NCBI RefSeq assembly: GCF_000332115.1
Contig: NC_020156.1
Span: 2,543,501 to 2,607,500, forward strand
Source of the DNA: Nonlabens dokdonensis DSW-6
GTDB taxonomy: Bacteria; Bacteroidota; Bacteroidia; Flavobacteriales; Flavobacteriaceae
DNA: 64,000 nt
Direction: 5' to 3'
The position numbers and the translations under genes are program-made. Numbering within the stretch: position 1 is the stretch's first letter; each line of letters starts with the position of its first letter. Below are positions 10,283-21,556 of this stretch, piece by piece. The notes below the pieces were generated by a model, which searched no databases, was not told the DNA's origin, and saw only the letters and a program-made list of their open reading frames with translations.

Positions 10283-10794
10283 AAATTAAACGACGCGTTT
10301 ACTACAGTTATAACTTGCGGGACTTCATTTACTTTAAATACAAGAGAAACATCATAACCATGATCTGTTTTAAGTAAATTGAGATCGCCTTTGTTTATTT
10401 GGTAGAAGCCTGTTGCGCCTCTACAGTAACATAATCTTCCATATAGCACTCCAGCTTCCTTCAGTGATTCATCTTTTAGAGATAAACTTTTGATGCTTTT
10501 ATCAATTTGAATGTAGATGATTTCGGTGTAAAAATCATCAGCTAATTTTATTTCTTGATTTCTGTTGTATTCAAATTTTAAGGTCCGTATTCCTTCTTTT
10601 TTCTCTAATGACTGATAACTATATCCATACTCGTCTACCTTAACAATGACTTGAGTATCCTCAATAATTGTAGTAATGCAGCTTCCATCATCAGGGCAAT
10701 TGGTTTGATTTTGATTAGTTTTTGTAATCTCATTCTTAGTAGTACAAGAACTTATCAATAGGACTAAAAAAAAGATGTAAAAAGGTTTTCTCAT
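10279..10794 (-). CDS. Small lipoprotein of unknown function
   Basis: The 171-aa product has a lipoprotein signal MRKPFYIFFLVLLISSCTTKNE, Cys at residue 17, then a low-complexity Asn/Thr/Gln linker and a compact beta-rich domain containing a CYCRGATGFYQI segment with two nearby cysteines. I do not recognise a family. It is convergent with, and overlaps by four bases, the DUF922 gene. Its 5' side faces the metalloprotease gene across a 179-bp region containing palindrome copy 3. Confidence 0.65.
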   Translation of the reverse strand: MRKPFYIFFLVLLISSCTTKNEITKTNQNQTNCPDDGSCITTIIEDTQVIVKVDEYGYSYQSLEKKEGIRTLKFEYNRNQEIKLADDFYTEIIYIQIDKSIKSLSLKDESLKEAGVLYGRLCYCRGATGFYQINKGDLNLLKTDHGYDVSLVFKVNEVPQVITVVNASFNF

Positions 10795-10826
10795 TGATTT
10801 TTCATTCTATTTGATTTTTTTCAGTC

Positions 10827-10842
10827 CGCTTTCGCGAAAGCG
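10827..10842. repeat. 16-bp palindrome, copy 3
   Basis: Exact copy in the divergent intergenic region between the small lipoprotein gene (minus) and the metalloprotease gene (plus), 33 bases upstream of the lipoprotein start. Confidence 0.95.
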
Positions 10843-10973
10843 AGATATCTTTTAACTTTAAGAATATCAAAAACTTTCATCAAGATAATTGTTTTAAATT
10901 AAGTTATACTTATCTGAATAAAACAATTTTGTGATGAATTTCTATTATTATTGTTGATCAAATTTTATTTATA

Positions 10974-13700
10974 ATGATCCAATATTACAAATTCCTGGCA
11001 GTGGCATTTTTTCTATGCACTTGTTTTATAATGCCTATTACTGCTCAAAATAGTAAATCTTCATGGAGTCCTGTGAATATTTCCCAATTACAAAATGATG
11101 CAAAATGGTCTAGAAAAACGGAGCCTACTGTAGCTTCTTATTATCAATTAGATCTTACTACACTTAAGAATAAACTTTCAAATGCTCCGCAAAGAGGAGC
11201 GTCTAATTTACCTTCAGGCGTATTAATCGATTATCCTACCTCAAACGGAATTCAAACCTTTAGAATAAAAGAGGCTAGTGTCATGGCTCCTGAATTACAA
11301 GCTAGATATTCAGAAACAAGATCTTATGTGGGAGAAAGTGTGAATGACTCTTCAAATCAAATACGTTTTTCTATTACATCTCAAGGGTTTCATGGTATGA
11401 TGTTTTCGCCGCAATTGGGAACTCAATTTGTAGATTCTTATACACAAGACAATAATGCTGTGGTTGTTTATAAAAAATCTGATCTAATTGATTACGGAGA
11501 TAGATGGGAATGTCATGTAGATGAAGAATTTAACACGAGCCAAAGAAATGCATTGAGTCAAACACCTTATCAAATTAATAATGCAAACGACGGAGTTCTA
11601 CGAGATTTTAGATTGGCAATTTCTACAACTGTAGAATATTCTAGTTTTCACTGGATGCGAGCGGGAATACAACCTAGCGCTCCAGATCTCATTAAAAAAA
11701 TGGCAGTAATGGACGCTATGGTGGTTACTATGACCAGAAATAATTTTATATATGAGCGTGATTTAAGTATAACGATGACATTTGTTCCTAACAACGATTT
11801 GCTTATATCTATTGGCACAGATAATTTTTCTAATAACAGCGCTGGTGCAATTCTAGGTGAGAATCAAAATGCAATAGACTCTATAATTGGTTTTGGGAAT
11901 TATGACATAGGTCATATATTCTCTACTGGTGGTGGTGGTCTTGCCTCATTAGCTTCTCCATGTACTAATAGAAAAGCGCAAGGTGTAACAGGAAGAGGAG
12001 CTCCGGTAGGTGATCCTTTTGATGTAGACTTTGTAGCACACGAGATAGGACATCAAATGGGTGCGCCACATACTTTTAATGGAAATGCAGCAAATTGTGC
12101 TGGTGGAAACAGGTCTGCAAATAATGCTTATGAGCCTGCAAGTGGAACAACTATAATGGCTTATGCTGGAATTTGTCCTCCACAAAATATTCAAAATAAT
12201 AGTGACGCTTATTTTCATCAAACAAGTTTAGAAAGCATATTTAATAATGTGTCAAGTGGTTTGAGCACTTGTGCACAGCAAATTCCTACTGGAAATAGCG
12301 CACCTGTTGCAAACGCAGGGCCTAATTATACCATTCCTACTGGAACTCCATATAGATTAGAAGGTAGTTCTACAGATGCAGATGGTATCGTTTCACATAC
12401 TTACACATGGGAGCAATTTGACTTGGGTCCATCAGGATTACCTCAAAGTAATAATTTGGACGGTCCTTTAGTTAGGTCTTTTGAAGGAACTGATAATCCT
12501 AATAGAATTATCCCAAGATTACCAGGGATAGTTGCAAATGGTGGTTTCTCCGCTCAATGGGAAAAATTGCCCGAAGTGGCTAGACAAATTAATTATAGAC
12601 TCACTGTTAGAGACAATGATTCACGAGGTGGACAAACCTCTGTAGATCAAATGACAATTCAGGTAGATAATAATGCTGGTCCCTTTAGAGTTACTTCTCA
12701 AAGTAATAGTGGAATAGTTTGGTTACCTAATACCACAGAGACAATAACGTGGGATGTTTCAGGAACAGACTCAAACTCCGTAAACACAAGTAGTGTTAAC
12801 ATACTTCTCTCCACAGACGCAGGAGTGACTTTTGATACCGTACTAGCTTCTGGAGTGCCTAATAATGGTAGTTACGATTTACTTGTTCCAGGTGGAATTG
12901 TAGCAACTAATTGTAGAATTATGGTTGAAGGTGCAGGAAATATTTTCTTTGCTATTAATCAAAGTGATTTTAATATTAATGCAAGTGTTCAAATTAATTG
13001 TACAACGTATCAATCTGGAGCATTAAACATAGCTATTCCAGATAACGATAGAGTAGGAATCTCTAGTATAATCAATGTTCCTACCACCGATGATGTCGAT
13101 AGCATTAAATTAGGAGTAGATATTTCACATAATTATATACAAGATATGATCATTCGTATTTCAGATCCTTCTTCTAACAATGTAGCTCTCGCGTGGAATA
13201 GAGAATGTGCTAATCAAAATGATTTGATGGCTACGTTTGAAGATGGTGCTGGCCCAGTTTTGTGTCGACAGCCTACAGTAGGAACTTTTGACCCTTCATC
13301 AACCTTCAGTGTTTTTGAGAACTTGCCATCAAATGGTGACTGGACATTAACTATTTCGGACAATGCAGATACTGATGCAGGAACATTGAATAGCTGGACT
13401 TTAGAGGTTTGTGTTAAGACAATTACACCACTTAGTAATGAAGATTTTCAATTAGAAAATCTATCTATCTATCCAAATCCAAATAATGGAACCTTCAATA
13501 TTCTTTTTGATAATGCGATAAGTGATCTTGTACAGGTAGATGTTTATGATTTGAGCGGGAGATCTGTATTCACAAATGAGTATGAAACGTCGTCCACTTT
13601 TAATGAAAGTATTAATTTAACTGGCGTCACAGCTGGAATGTATCTTGTTAAAATAACCGATGGAGATCGTGTGGTTACTGATAAGATTATCATCAAATAG
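10974..13700 (+). CDS. T9SS-secreted reprolysin-like zinc metalloprotease
   Basis: A 908-aa secreted protease. Domains in order: signal peptide (1 to about 24, ending ITAQ); pro-region to about 200; zinc metallopeptidase domain (about 200-440) with the metzincin motif HEIGHQMGAPH, where H356, H360 and H366 bind zinc and E357 is catalytic; a PKD/Ig-like segment (APVANAGPNYTIPTG, near 445-570); a further beta domain; a proprotein-convertase P domain (about 665-815, with GDWTLTISDNADTDAGTLNSW features); and a T9SS type A sorting domain at the C-terminus (IYPNPNNGTF ... GMYLVKI). It probably digests environmental protein. It is monocistronic, followed by a strong terminator. Confidence 0.92.
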   Translation: MIQYYKFLAVAFFLCTCFIMPITAQNSKSSWSPVNISQLQNDAKWSRKTEPTVASYYQLDLTTLKNKLSNAPQRGASNLPSGVLIDYPTSNGIQTFRIKEASVMAPELQARYSETRSYVGESVNDSSNQIRFSITSQGFHGMMFSPQLGTQFVDSYTQDNNAVVVYKKSDLIDYGDRWECHVDEEFNTSQRNALSQTPYQINNANDGVLRDFRLAISTTVEYSSFHWMRAGIQPSAPDLIKKMAVMDAMVVTMTRNNFIYERDLSITMTFVPNNDLLISIGTDNFSNNSAGAILGENQNAIDSIIGFGNYDIGHIFSTGGGGLASLASPCTNRKAQGVTGRGAPVGDPFDVDFVAHEIGHQMGAPHTFNGNAANCAGGNRSANNAYEPASGTTIMAYAGICPPQNIQNNSDAYFHQTSLESIFNNVSSGLSTCAQQIPTGNSAPVANAGPNYTIPTGTPYRLEGSSTDADGIVSHTYTWEQFDLGPSGLPQSNNLDGPLVRSFEGTDNPNRIIPRLPGIVANGGFSAQWEKLPEVARQINYRLTVRDNDSRGGQTSVDQMTIQVDNNAGPFRVTSQSNSGIVWLPNTTETITWDVSGTDSNSVNTSSVNILLSTDAGVTFDTVLASGVPNNGSYDLLVPGGIVATNCRIMVEGAGNIFFAINQSDFNINASVQINCTTYQSGALNIAIPDNDRVGISSIINVPTTDDVDSIKLGVDISHNYIQDMIIRISDPSSNNVALAWNRECANQNDLMATFEDGAGPVLCRQPTVGTFDPSSTFSVFENLPSNGDWTLTISDNADTDAGTLNSWTLEVCVKTITPLSNEDFQLENLSIYPNPNNGTFNILFDNAISDLVQVDVYDLSGRSVFTNEYETSSTFNESINLTGVTAGMYLVKITDGDRVVTDKIIIK

Positions 13701-13766
13701 ATGTTTTTAAGATAATTAAGCAACGTATTTTTCAATCGCTCATTCTAGAGAAAAAGAAAATAATTC

Positions 13767-13797
13767 ACAAAAGCCGACAAAATCTGTCGGCTTTTGT
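13767..13797 (+). terminator. Strong intrinsic terminator
   Basis: A perfect 13-bp inverted repeat (13767-13779 and 13785-13797) with a 5-nt loop. The arms carry GCCGACA/TGTCGGC flanked by A and T runs, so it can work in both directions. It ends the metalloprotease transcript. Confidence 0.85.
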
Positions 13798-13854
13798 CAG
13801 TTTATAGATTACCATTTCCATAAGAAAGTTCTCGTTTCTCTTATTCAAAATACC

Positions 13855-13862
13855 TACTTTTG
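13855..13862 (+). promoter_or_regulatory. Candidate -7 promoter element of pyrG
   Basis: TACTTTTG, followed by CAG, fits the Bacteroidota TAnnTTTG -7 consensus and lies 32 bases before the pyrG ATG, downstream of the terminator. No clear TTTG -33 box at the usual 17-20 bp spacing. Confidence 0.45.
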
Positions 13863-13884
13863 CAGCTGTTTAAAAAATGCTTAA

Positions 13885-15507
<1,623 letters not shown>

Positions 15508-15555
15508 TATTTAAGAATTTTATAATCAATTCTTTATAGAAAACCATTTGAATAT

Positions 15556-15575
15556 CGCTCAAGGCGAAAGTGAGA
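15556..15575. repeat. Probable decayed palindrome copy
   Basis: CGCTCAAGGCGAAAGTGAGA resembles CGCTTTCGCGAAAGCG plus the common flank GAGA, with the centre changed, one extra base, and C to T in the right arm. It sits between pyrG and yidC, a typical location for intact copies. Confidence 0.4.
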
Positions 15576-15622
15576 TAAAATTAGTACCCCAAATTAAATT
15601 AACAGCCTGATAGGGCAGCAAT

Positions 15623-17446
15623 ATGGAAGAACAAAAAACGGATTGGAAAAGCATGCTAGGACTAGCTCTCATTTTTGGGATAGTAGCATTCATGTTTTTA
15701 AGAAATCAAGACGAACCGCAAACCGCTGAAGAAGAAGTTCCAACGACTGAAACAGTTACGCAAACAGCATCTCCTGCTACTACCGCTGCAGTTTCAAACG
15801 ATTCGATTTCTGCACCGTTGGTCAATACAGGTGAAGAAATTCAATTTAATAACGATTTAGTAGATTTTAAAATCAATACTAAAGGAGCTTATATCAGCGA
15901 GGCTTTATTAAAAAAATTCAAAACCTACGATTCCTTACCAGTTTATCTAGTAAAAGGTGGAGACCATAAATTTGACCTGAAATTTATGACCAAAGACGGC
16001 CGTACACTTCATACTCAAGATATGATTTTTACTGCTCAAGAGTCCATGAATGGTAATAACAAAGTTTTAAGTCTTAAAGCAAATCCTGCAAGCGGTGCTT
16101 CATTAGAGTTTCGTTATGAGATGAAGCCAGAAGACTACATGCTGGATTTCAATATTAGATCTCAAGGTTTATCTCAGGTTGCAAATACCTCAGAAGAGGT
16201 AGCTCTTAATTGGGAATTACAAGGCTACCGTCGTTCAAAAGGAATGGATAATGAAAGTCGTTATACTGAAGCAAAATTTGAGTACGATGATGGTAGCGAT
16301 GATTACACAGGTCAAGGAGAACTTGCTGAAGAAGAAGCAGAAAAAATTACCTACATAGCTTATAAACAGCATTTCTTTTCTTCTATCTTATTAACTGATA
16401 CTCCATTTAAATCTGGAGTAATTGAAACTTACAACAATTATTCTGCAAATGATGAGCAAACGGTATTGACTAAAAAGTTTATGACTACTGCACAACTAGA
16501 GTATTCTGGTGGGGAATTAGTTTATAATATGGACTGGTATTTTGGTCCTACAGATTATGAAATTCTAGATGGATATGACCGCAATTTAGATGAGGTTGTA
16601 GATTTAGGCTGGGGAATTTTCGGTGTTATTAATGAATGGGCGATCCGTCCATTGTTTACGCTTTTAAGTCATCCTGTTAAAGGAGCTGGTATTCCTTATG
16701 GTATTGCAATTATCTTATTGACTGTTTGTGTAAGACTAGTGTTGTCTCCAGTATTGTATAAGAGTTATTTGACTCAGGCCAAAATGAAAATACTGCGTCC
16801 AGAGATCAATAAAATTGCAGAGAAGTACAAGGATAATGCAATGAAAAAGCAGCAAGAGACCATGAAGGTACAAAGCGAGGCTGGAGCAAGTCCTTTGAGT
16901 GGTTGTTTGCCAGCGTTACTTCAAATGCCTGTGTTCTTTGCACTCTTTAAATTCTTCCCGACAGCGTTTGAATTAAGACAAAAAAGCTTCCTTTGGGCAG
17001 ACGATTTATCAAGTTATGATGAGATCATAAGTTTACCATTTAAGATCCCATTTTATGGAGACCATGTGAGTTTATTCCCAATATTAGCATCGATTTCTAT
17101 TTTCTTTTACATGCAAATGACTACAGGACAGAATATGCAAGCCAGCCAGCAACCTGGAATGCCTAACATGAAATTTATCATGTACCTGTCTCCATTGTTT
17201 ATGCTTGTTTTCTTTAATAATTATGCCAGTGGTTTATCATTGTACTACTTTATATCCAACTTAATTACCATTGGTATCATGCTTGTCATCAAGCATGTTA
17301 TTATTGATAAGGATAAGGTTCTTGCCAAAATTGAAAAAGCTAAAGCAAAACCTAAGAAAAAGAAAGGGAAATTTGCTAGCAAAATGGCAGAGATCATGGA
17401 GCAAGCCCAGGCGCAACAAGAAGAACAAAAGAAGAAGAAAAAATAA
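15623..17446 (+). CDS. yidC: Membrane protein insertase YidC
   Basis: Inserts and folds inner-membrane proteins with or without SecYEG. The 607-aa product has the Gram-negative form: an N-terminal transmembrane anchor (MLGLALIFGIVAFMFL), a Ser/Thr/Ala-rich linker, a large periplasmic beta domain (about 70-350), and the conserved five-helix core from about 355 (VKGAGIPYGIAIILLTVCVRL, with the hydrophilic-groove Arg in the VRLVLSP segment; LSGCLPALLQMPVFFALFKF; the ASGLSLYYFISNLITI segment). The very basic C-terminal tail (KKKKGKFASKM ... EEQKKKKK) is typical of ribosome-binding tails. Ended by a terminator 22 bases after the stop. Confidence 0.97.
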   Translation: MEEQKTDWKSMLGLALIFGIVAFMFLRNQDEPQTAEEEVPTTETVTQTASPATTAAVSNDSISAPLVNTGEEIQFNNDLVDFKINTKGAYISEALLKKFKTYDSLPVYLVKGGDHKFDLKFMTKDGRTLHTQDMIFTAQESMNGNNKVLSLKANPASGASLEFRYEMKPEDYMLDFNIRSQGLSQVANTSEEVALNWELQGYRRSKGMDNESRYTEAKFEYDDGSDDYTGQGELAEEEAEKITYIAYKQHFFSSILLTDTPFKSGVIETYNNYSANDEQTVLTKKFMTTAQLEYSGGELVYNMDWYFGPTDYEILDGYDRNLDEVVDLGWGIFGVINEWAIRPLFTLLSHPVKGAGIPYGIAIILLTVCVRLVLSPVLYKSYLTQAKMKILRPEINKIAEKYKDNAMKKQQETMKVQSEAGASPLSGCLPALLQMPVFFALFKFFPTAFELRQKSFLWADDLSSYDEIISLPFKIPFYGDHVSLFPILASISIFFYMQMTTGQNMQASQQPGMPNMKFIMYLSPLFMLVFFNNYASGLSLYYFISNLITIGIMLVIKHVIIDKDKVLAKIEKAKAKPKKKKGKFASKMAEIMEQAQAQQEEQKKKKK

Positions 17447-17467
17447 TTTTTTGTTTTTTATATATTT

Positions 17468-17504
17468 AAATCCTCTGTTATAAAAACGGAGGATTTTTTA
17501 TTTT
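17468..17504 (+). terminator. Intrinsic terminator of yidC
   Basis: A 12-bp inverted repeat (17468-17479 and 17485-17496, one wobble pair) with a 5-nt loop is followed by a T-run through 17504. Confidence 0.85.
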
Positions 17505-17609
17505 GATTGATCCTGGAATCCTTAAAACAAAGCTTACATCAAAAACCATTTCTCAAGAAACTCTTGAATATCTGTAATAGTCATTACATTTGGTATAGAA
17601 TTTACCTAC

Positions 17610-18542
17610 TTGAAAATTACAGTTCAAAAATACCTTTCAGAGAATGCTGCTGCATGGAATGCCTTCTTAAAAAAGTGTGATCTCAATACTTTTTTGTTTG
17701 ATCGCAATTTCATGGATTATCATAGTGATCGATTTCAAGATCATAGTTTAATGATCTTTGAAGATGATGCGTTGATAGGCGTTGTTCCTGCTCATGTAAA
17801 AGAAGATTCATTTTATAGTCATAGAGGTTTAACTTATGGAATGCCTGTAGCACGTAGAAATAATCAAGCTACGGTATTAGATGCAGTCTTAGATCATTTA
17901 AATGTTTCCGCTTTCGCGAAAGCGGAATTTAATCTACTTCCAGATTTTTACAATCAAGATTCTGACGGAATACTACTTTCCAAACTACAAGTTAATGGAT
18001 TTCAAAAAGAACGAGTGTCCAATTATTTATTTGTTGACTTACAAGAAGAAATAGACTTTTCACCTAAAAAGACTGTAGGTTATCGCAATGGAAAATTTGA
18101 CGGATTTAGAATACAACGAGATCATGATTTTAAGTCTTTTTGGGAAGAAGTGCTCGTTCCTTCACTTAATGTCAGGCATGATGCTGCACCAGTTCATAAT
18201 CTTGAAGAAATAGAATTATTAGCTTCTCGTTTTCCTAAAAAAATTATTCAGCATAATTTATATCGCGAGAACAAGCTGCTAGCTGGAATTACATTTTTTA
18301 TAAAAGGAACTATAATCAAATCTCAATATGCGGCATCTACGGCTTTAGGAATGAAGACTGATGCGGTAGGATATCTTTACATGGAAGCGATGAAAGAATA
18401 CAAGAAACTAGGTTTTCATTTTATGGACCTAGGACCTGTAAATGAAGATAACGGTTCTATAAATAAAGGGCTGTTGCGTTTTAAAAAACAGTTAGGCGGC
18501 AAAATGCAAGAAGTGATGCGACTTGTTAAAACCTATAAATAG
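17610..18542 (+). CDS. FemAB/GNAT-like acyltransferase family protein
   Basis: The 310-aa cytosolic product has a GNAT-like build: an N-terminal half with FEDDALIGVVPAHV and a C-terminal half with AGITFFIKGTIIKSQYAAST, GYLYMEAMKEYKKLGFHFMDLGPVN and GLLRFKKQLGGK. The last pattern (same-species grouping, Asp-Leu-Gly, Phe-Lys-x-x-Gly) resembles FemAB/FemX-type transferases that use aminoacyl-tRNA or acyl-CoA. The start appears to be TTG at 17610, since no in-frame ATG lies before MDYHSDRF. It is near a sugar aminotransferase and a flippase, so a role in surface polysaccharide assembly is possible. Palindrome copy 4 is inside the gene. Confidence 0.65.
   Translation: MKITVQKYLSENAAAWNAFLKKCDLNTFLFDRNFMDYHSDRFQDHSLMIFEDDALIGVVPAHVKEDSFYSHRGLTYGMPVARRNNQATVLDAVLDHLNVSAFAKAEFNLLPDFYNQDSDGILLSKLQVNGFQKERVSNYLFVDLQEEIDFSPKKTVGYRNGKFDGFRIQRDHDFKSFWEEVLVPSLNVRHDAAPVHNLEEIELLASRFPKKIIQHNLYRENKLLAGITFFIKGTIIKSQYAASTALGMKTDAVGYLYMEAMKEYKKLGFHFMDLGPVNEDNGSINKGLLRFKKQLGGKMQEVMRLVKTYK
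17909..17924. repeat. 16-bp palindrome, copy 4, inside a CDS
   Basis: Exact copy within the FemAB/GNAT-like gene, read in the AFAKA frame (SAFAKAEF). No frame disruption. Confidence 0.95.
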
Positions 18543-18782
18543 AAAAAACCACCGATAATAAGACGCTATCAAACACTTATCACCAGTGGTTATTCAACCA
18601 AACTTAACTTTTTCTTTTTCATAATATCTTCAGTTGCTTATCATTAATAAAGGCTAATTCAATAATCTAAACAGTTACTTCTAATCTTATGATGATACAA
18701 ATTTACGCCTATAGAGAAGTAAGTCATGTTAGGATCCAGTTAAGCACTGTTAAGTAGTGTTATCTATAATTTTAAAAGGCGT

Positions 18783-18790
18783 TATGTTTG
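18783..18790 (+). promoter_or_regulatory. Candidate -7 promoter element
   Basis: TATGTTTG followed by CAG matches TAnnTTTG and lies 18 bases before the ATG of the small membrane protein. No good -33 box is visible. The rest of 18543-18780 holds nothing else I can identify. Confidence 0.4.
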
Positions 18791-18807
18791 CAGCATAATT
18801 ACAACCA

Positions 18808-19107
18808 ATGAAGTACACAAAAAAATCCTTTCATTTCTCCATAATTTCTTGTTTGCTGCTGGCAGTATTTACTGTACTCTCACAAACGACAAGAACGTCC
18901 AATAATAATATCAATGATATTACTGGTTACTTAATGACCTTGTATTTTGTAACGGTCATTTTAGGGGTGATTTTTAGTGTTTTAAGTATCAAAGAAGTCT
19001 ACCACTGGAAAAAGTACGTAGGTTTAGGAATCAACATATTTCTCTTTGTCATGACTGGTATTGCAATCGCTGGAAATTTACAAGACATCGTGGAAGCATT
19101 TAGTTAA
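18808..19107 (+). CDS. Small membrane protein of unknown function
   Basis: A 99-aa protein with three predicted hydrophobic segments (about residues 9-26, 43-60 and 71-90: IISCLLLAVFTVL, LYFVTVILGVIFSVLSI, VGLGINIFLFVMTGIAIAG). Both termini are hydrophilic. I do not recognise the family. It lies 43 bases before the DegT-type aminotransferase and may share its transcript. Confidence 0.6.
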   Translation: MKYTKKSFHFSIISCLLLAVFTVLSQTTRTSNNNINDITGYLMTLYFVTVILGVIFSVLSIKEVYHWKKYVGLGINIFLFVMTGIAIAGNLQDIVEAFS

Positions 19108-19150
19108 TGCACTTTTCTTGTATTATATTCGTTAACAAGCAAACCATAAA

Positions 19151-20251
19151 ATGAATCAACCCTACATTCCATATTTAGATCTCAAGCCTTTGAACGACAG
19201 ATTCAAAGAGCAAGATTTAAATGTTTTTGAGCAAATTCATGCTTCGGGACGTTTTATAGGTGGAGATTGGGTTGGGGATTTCGAAAACAAGTTTGGCGTA
19301 TACTGCGGCGCATCTAATTGTATAGGAACAGGTAATGGACTTGATGCACTCACCATTATTCTTAAATCAGAGATCGCGCTGGGGAATTTGCCTAAGAACG
19401 CCCGTATTTTGGTGCCTGCTCATACGTATATCGCCACATTTTTAAGTATCATTCATGCCGGATTACAACCTATTCCTGTAGACGTAGAGGAGTTGATATT
19501 AACGGCTTCTGTTTTAGAAAAAACAACTATTTCTTATGATGCTATTGTAGTCGTAGATATCTACGGCAAACTGGTGGAGGATGAGGTGTACGCTTTCGCG
19601 AAAGCGAATAACATAAACATCTATTGCGATACTGCACAATCTCACGGCGCTACAAACAATAGCGGTATAAAATCTGGAAATATAGCTAGAGCGAGTGCCT
19701 TCTCATTTTATCCCACTAAAAATTTAGGAGCTATAGGTGACGCCGGAGCAATAACTACAAATGATCTCGAGCTCGCCAATATGTGTCGTAAGATTGCTAA
19801 TTACGGCCGTGATAGCCGATTTGTAAACGATGTCTTAGGAGTAAATTCAAGACTTGATCCATTACAAGCAGGTTTTTTAATAAATAGATTACCGTTTCTT
19901 GATAGCGACAATAATCGTAGAAATGAGATCGCAAAATATTATTACGACAGTTTAAAAAATGAAAAAGTCAGACTGCTCGATAATGATTTCTTATCAAATA
20001 ATGCCATGCATGTTTTTCCAGTTTGTGTGCAAAACAGGCGTGTTTTTATAGATTATCTCGATCACATAGGAATAGGCACGAGCATACATTATGAAGTGCC
20101 GCCGCATCATCAAAAGGCTCTAGAACAATTTAATAAGTTGTCTTTTCCTATCACCGAAGAATTTCATCGTACAGAGGTAAGTTTACCATGTCATCCACTA
20201 TTGACAGATGATCAACTAGAGCGTATTGTAAGTGCTGTAAATGCTTATTAA
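19151..20251 (+). CDS. DegT/DnrJ/EryC1/StrS-type sugar aminotransferase
   Basis: PLP-dependent enzyme that aminates a keto sugar nucleotide in the synthesis of amino or acylamino sugars for surface glycans. The 366-aa protein shows CIGTGNGLDALTIIL, VPAHTYIATFLSI, the PLP-contact DTAQSHGA, and SFYPTKNLGAIGDAGA with the Schiff-base lysine. It most resembles WecE/QdtB/FdtB types by eye, but substrate is unresolved. The Wzx-like flippase gene starts on the base right after its stop, so the two are coupled. Palindrome copy 5 encodes AFAKAN at the normal position of a conserved helix, without adding length. Confidence 0.88.
   Translation: MNQPYIPYLDLKPLNDRFKEQDLNVFEQIHASGRFIGGDWVGDFENKFGVYCGASNCIGTGNGLDALTIILKSEIALGNLPKNARILVPAHTYIATFLSIIHAGLQPIPVDVEELILTASVLEKTTISYDAIVVVDIYGKLVEDEVYAFAKANNINIYCDTAQSHGATNNSGIKSGNIARASAFSFYPTKNLGAIGDAGAITTNDLELANMCRKIANYGRDSRFVNDVLGVNSRLDPLQAGFLINRLPFLDSDNNRRNEIAKYYYDSLKNEKVRLLDNDFLSNNAMHVFPVCVQNRRVFIDYLDHIGIGTSIHYEVPPHHQKALEQFNKLSFPITEEFHRTEVSLPCHPLLTDDQLERIVSAVNAY
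19591..19606. repeat. 16-bp palindrome, copy 5, inside a CDS
   Basis: Exact copy in the aminotransferase gene, AFAKA frame. It encodes the helix just before the NNINIYCDTAQ strand, where the family normally has a similar Ala/Lys-rich helix. Confidence 0.95.
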
Positions 20252-21556
20252 ATGAAGAGACTACTTCATCAACTTAATAAAAACGTACTGCTCAAGTTAG
20301 CTGGTTTTAACTCCATTCACGTTTTTATAAAAATAGGTACTGGAGCAATCATGTCCTGGATACTAGCTAACTTTGTAGGTGCTGCTGGAATGGGAATTTT
20401 AGGAAACCTGCGCAACTTTATGCAAGGTTTGCTCAGTTTTTCAGTGTTAGGTCTTGAAAACGGACTGGTAAAAAACACTGCACAATTTCAAGAAGATTCT
20501 ACTGCACTAAAAAGAACCTATAACACTAGCTGGGTTTTAAGTTTCAGTGCTAGTATAATTGCAGCTGTAGCAATTTTTATTTTTGCTCCTTGGCTTGATG
20601 AGCAACTGATTGCAACAGATGTTGATTTTTCACTAGCTTTTAAATTGATAGCTGTTTCTTTGCCGTTTTATGTGGTGTTTGTTTTTGTTACGAGCATGAT
20701 GCAAGGACTGGAATGGTATAAAAAATTCATCACTCTTAATATCGTTGTCAGTCTTTTAGTTTTTTGCTTTTCGGCATATCTGGCATTTCAATACAATCTA
20801 GAAGGTGCGTTGTATGCTCTTGCTATTGTTCCTTTTTTGCAGTGTTTTGTGGCTGTTTTTTATTGGAGTCTACAAAAGAACGTTACGATTAGATTAAAAG
20901 AATTATTACAATTTAATTTTGATAAAAAAACAAGTAAGCAATTACTTAAATATAGTGTCATGGCGCTGGTGAGTGCACTGTTGATACCGTTAGTTAATAT
21001 ATTAGTTAGAGATCAAGTAAGGGTAGAAGTAAGTGATGAGGCTGCTGGATTGTGGGAAGCGGTTGTGCGTATTTCTGGACATTACATGCTTTTTGTAACC
21101 AGTTTAATTAGTCTTTATGTATTACCTAGTTTGAGTAAAGATGCTAGTACTAGTAATTACAAGAAAACTATAATGGCTTTTTATAAAAATATTTTACCGT
21201 TAGTTTTTTTAGGTCTTCTAGGTGTTTACTTATTTAGAGATTTTATTATTGCAGTTCTGTTTTCAGAAGAATTTGAACCAGCAAGCGCTCTATTTAAATG
21301 GCAGCTTTTAGGAGATTTTATCAAGGTGATTACCACCGTAATGGCATTTAGATTTATCGCTCTTAACGATTTAAAAAGATACCTAATCGCTGAGGTATTA
21401 AGTATTCTGTCCTTCTACTTACTCGCCCTAGTTTTCATTAAACAATATCAAGAAGAAGGTGTAGTTATTGCGTATTTGGGCAATTATATATTCTACTTCC
21501 TCCTTTTATTAATCATTTTAAGAAAGGAATTATTCAAAAGAGAAGTTGTAGATTAA
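20252..21556 (+). CDS. Wzx-like polysaccharide flippase
   Basis: A polytopic membrane protein of 434 aa with about 12-14 hydrophobic segments, of the MOP (Wzx/MATE) exporter superfamily. It would flip lipid-linked oligosaccharide across the inner membrane. Supporting sequence: the N-terminal IKIGTGAIMSWILANFVGAAGMGILGNLRN segment region and LSFSVLGLENGLVKNTAQF, which resemble O-antigen translocases of the WzxE kind. Its neighbour is a DegT-type aminotransferase, as in wecE-wzxE (enterobacterial common antigen) arrangements, though no other genes of such a pathway are here. It overlaps the convergent small gene by four bases. Confidence 0.85.
   Translation: MKRLLHQLNKNVLLKLAGFNSIHVFIKIGTGAIMSWILANFVGAAGMGILGNLRNFMQGLLSFSVLGLENGLVKNTAQFQEDSTALKRTYNTSWVLSFSASIIAAVAIFIFAPWLDEQLIATDVDFSLAFKLIAVSLPFYVVFVFVTSMMQGLEWYKKFITLNIVVSLLVFCFSAYLAFQYNLEGALYALAIVPFLQCFVAVFYWSLQKNVTIRLKELLQFNFDKKTSKQLLKYSVMALVSALLIPLVNILVRDQVRVEVSDEAAGLWEAVVRISGHYMLFVTSLISLYVLPSLSKDASTSNYKKTIMAFYKNILPLVFLGLLGVYLFRDFIIAVLFSEEFEPASALFKWQLLGDFIKVITTVMAFRFIALNDLKRYLIAEVLSILSFYLLALVFIKQYQEEGVVIAYLGNYIFYFLLLLIILRKELFKREVVD

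Noticed and set aside
11949..12221. Minus-strand open frame of 90 codons within the metalloprotease gene
   Set aside because: Shadow of the catalytic-domain coding sequence; Ser/Ile/Cys-rich translation without protein-like pattern.
18543..18807. Intergenic hairpin AACCAC/GTGGTT as terminator of the FemAB-like gene
   Set aside because: Only six base pairs with a loop of over 30 bases and no T-run.
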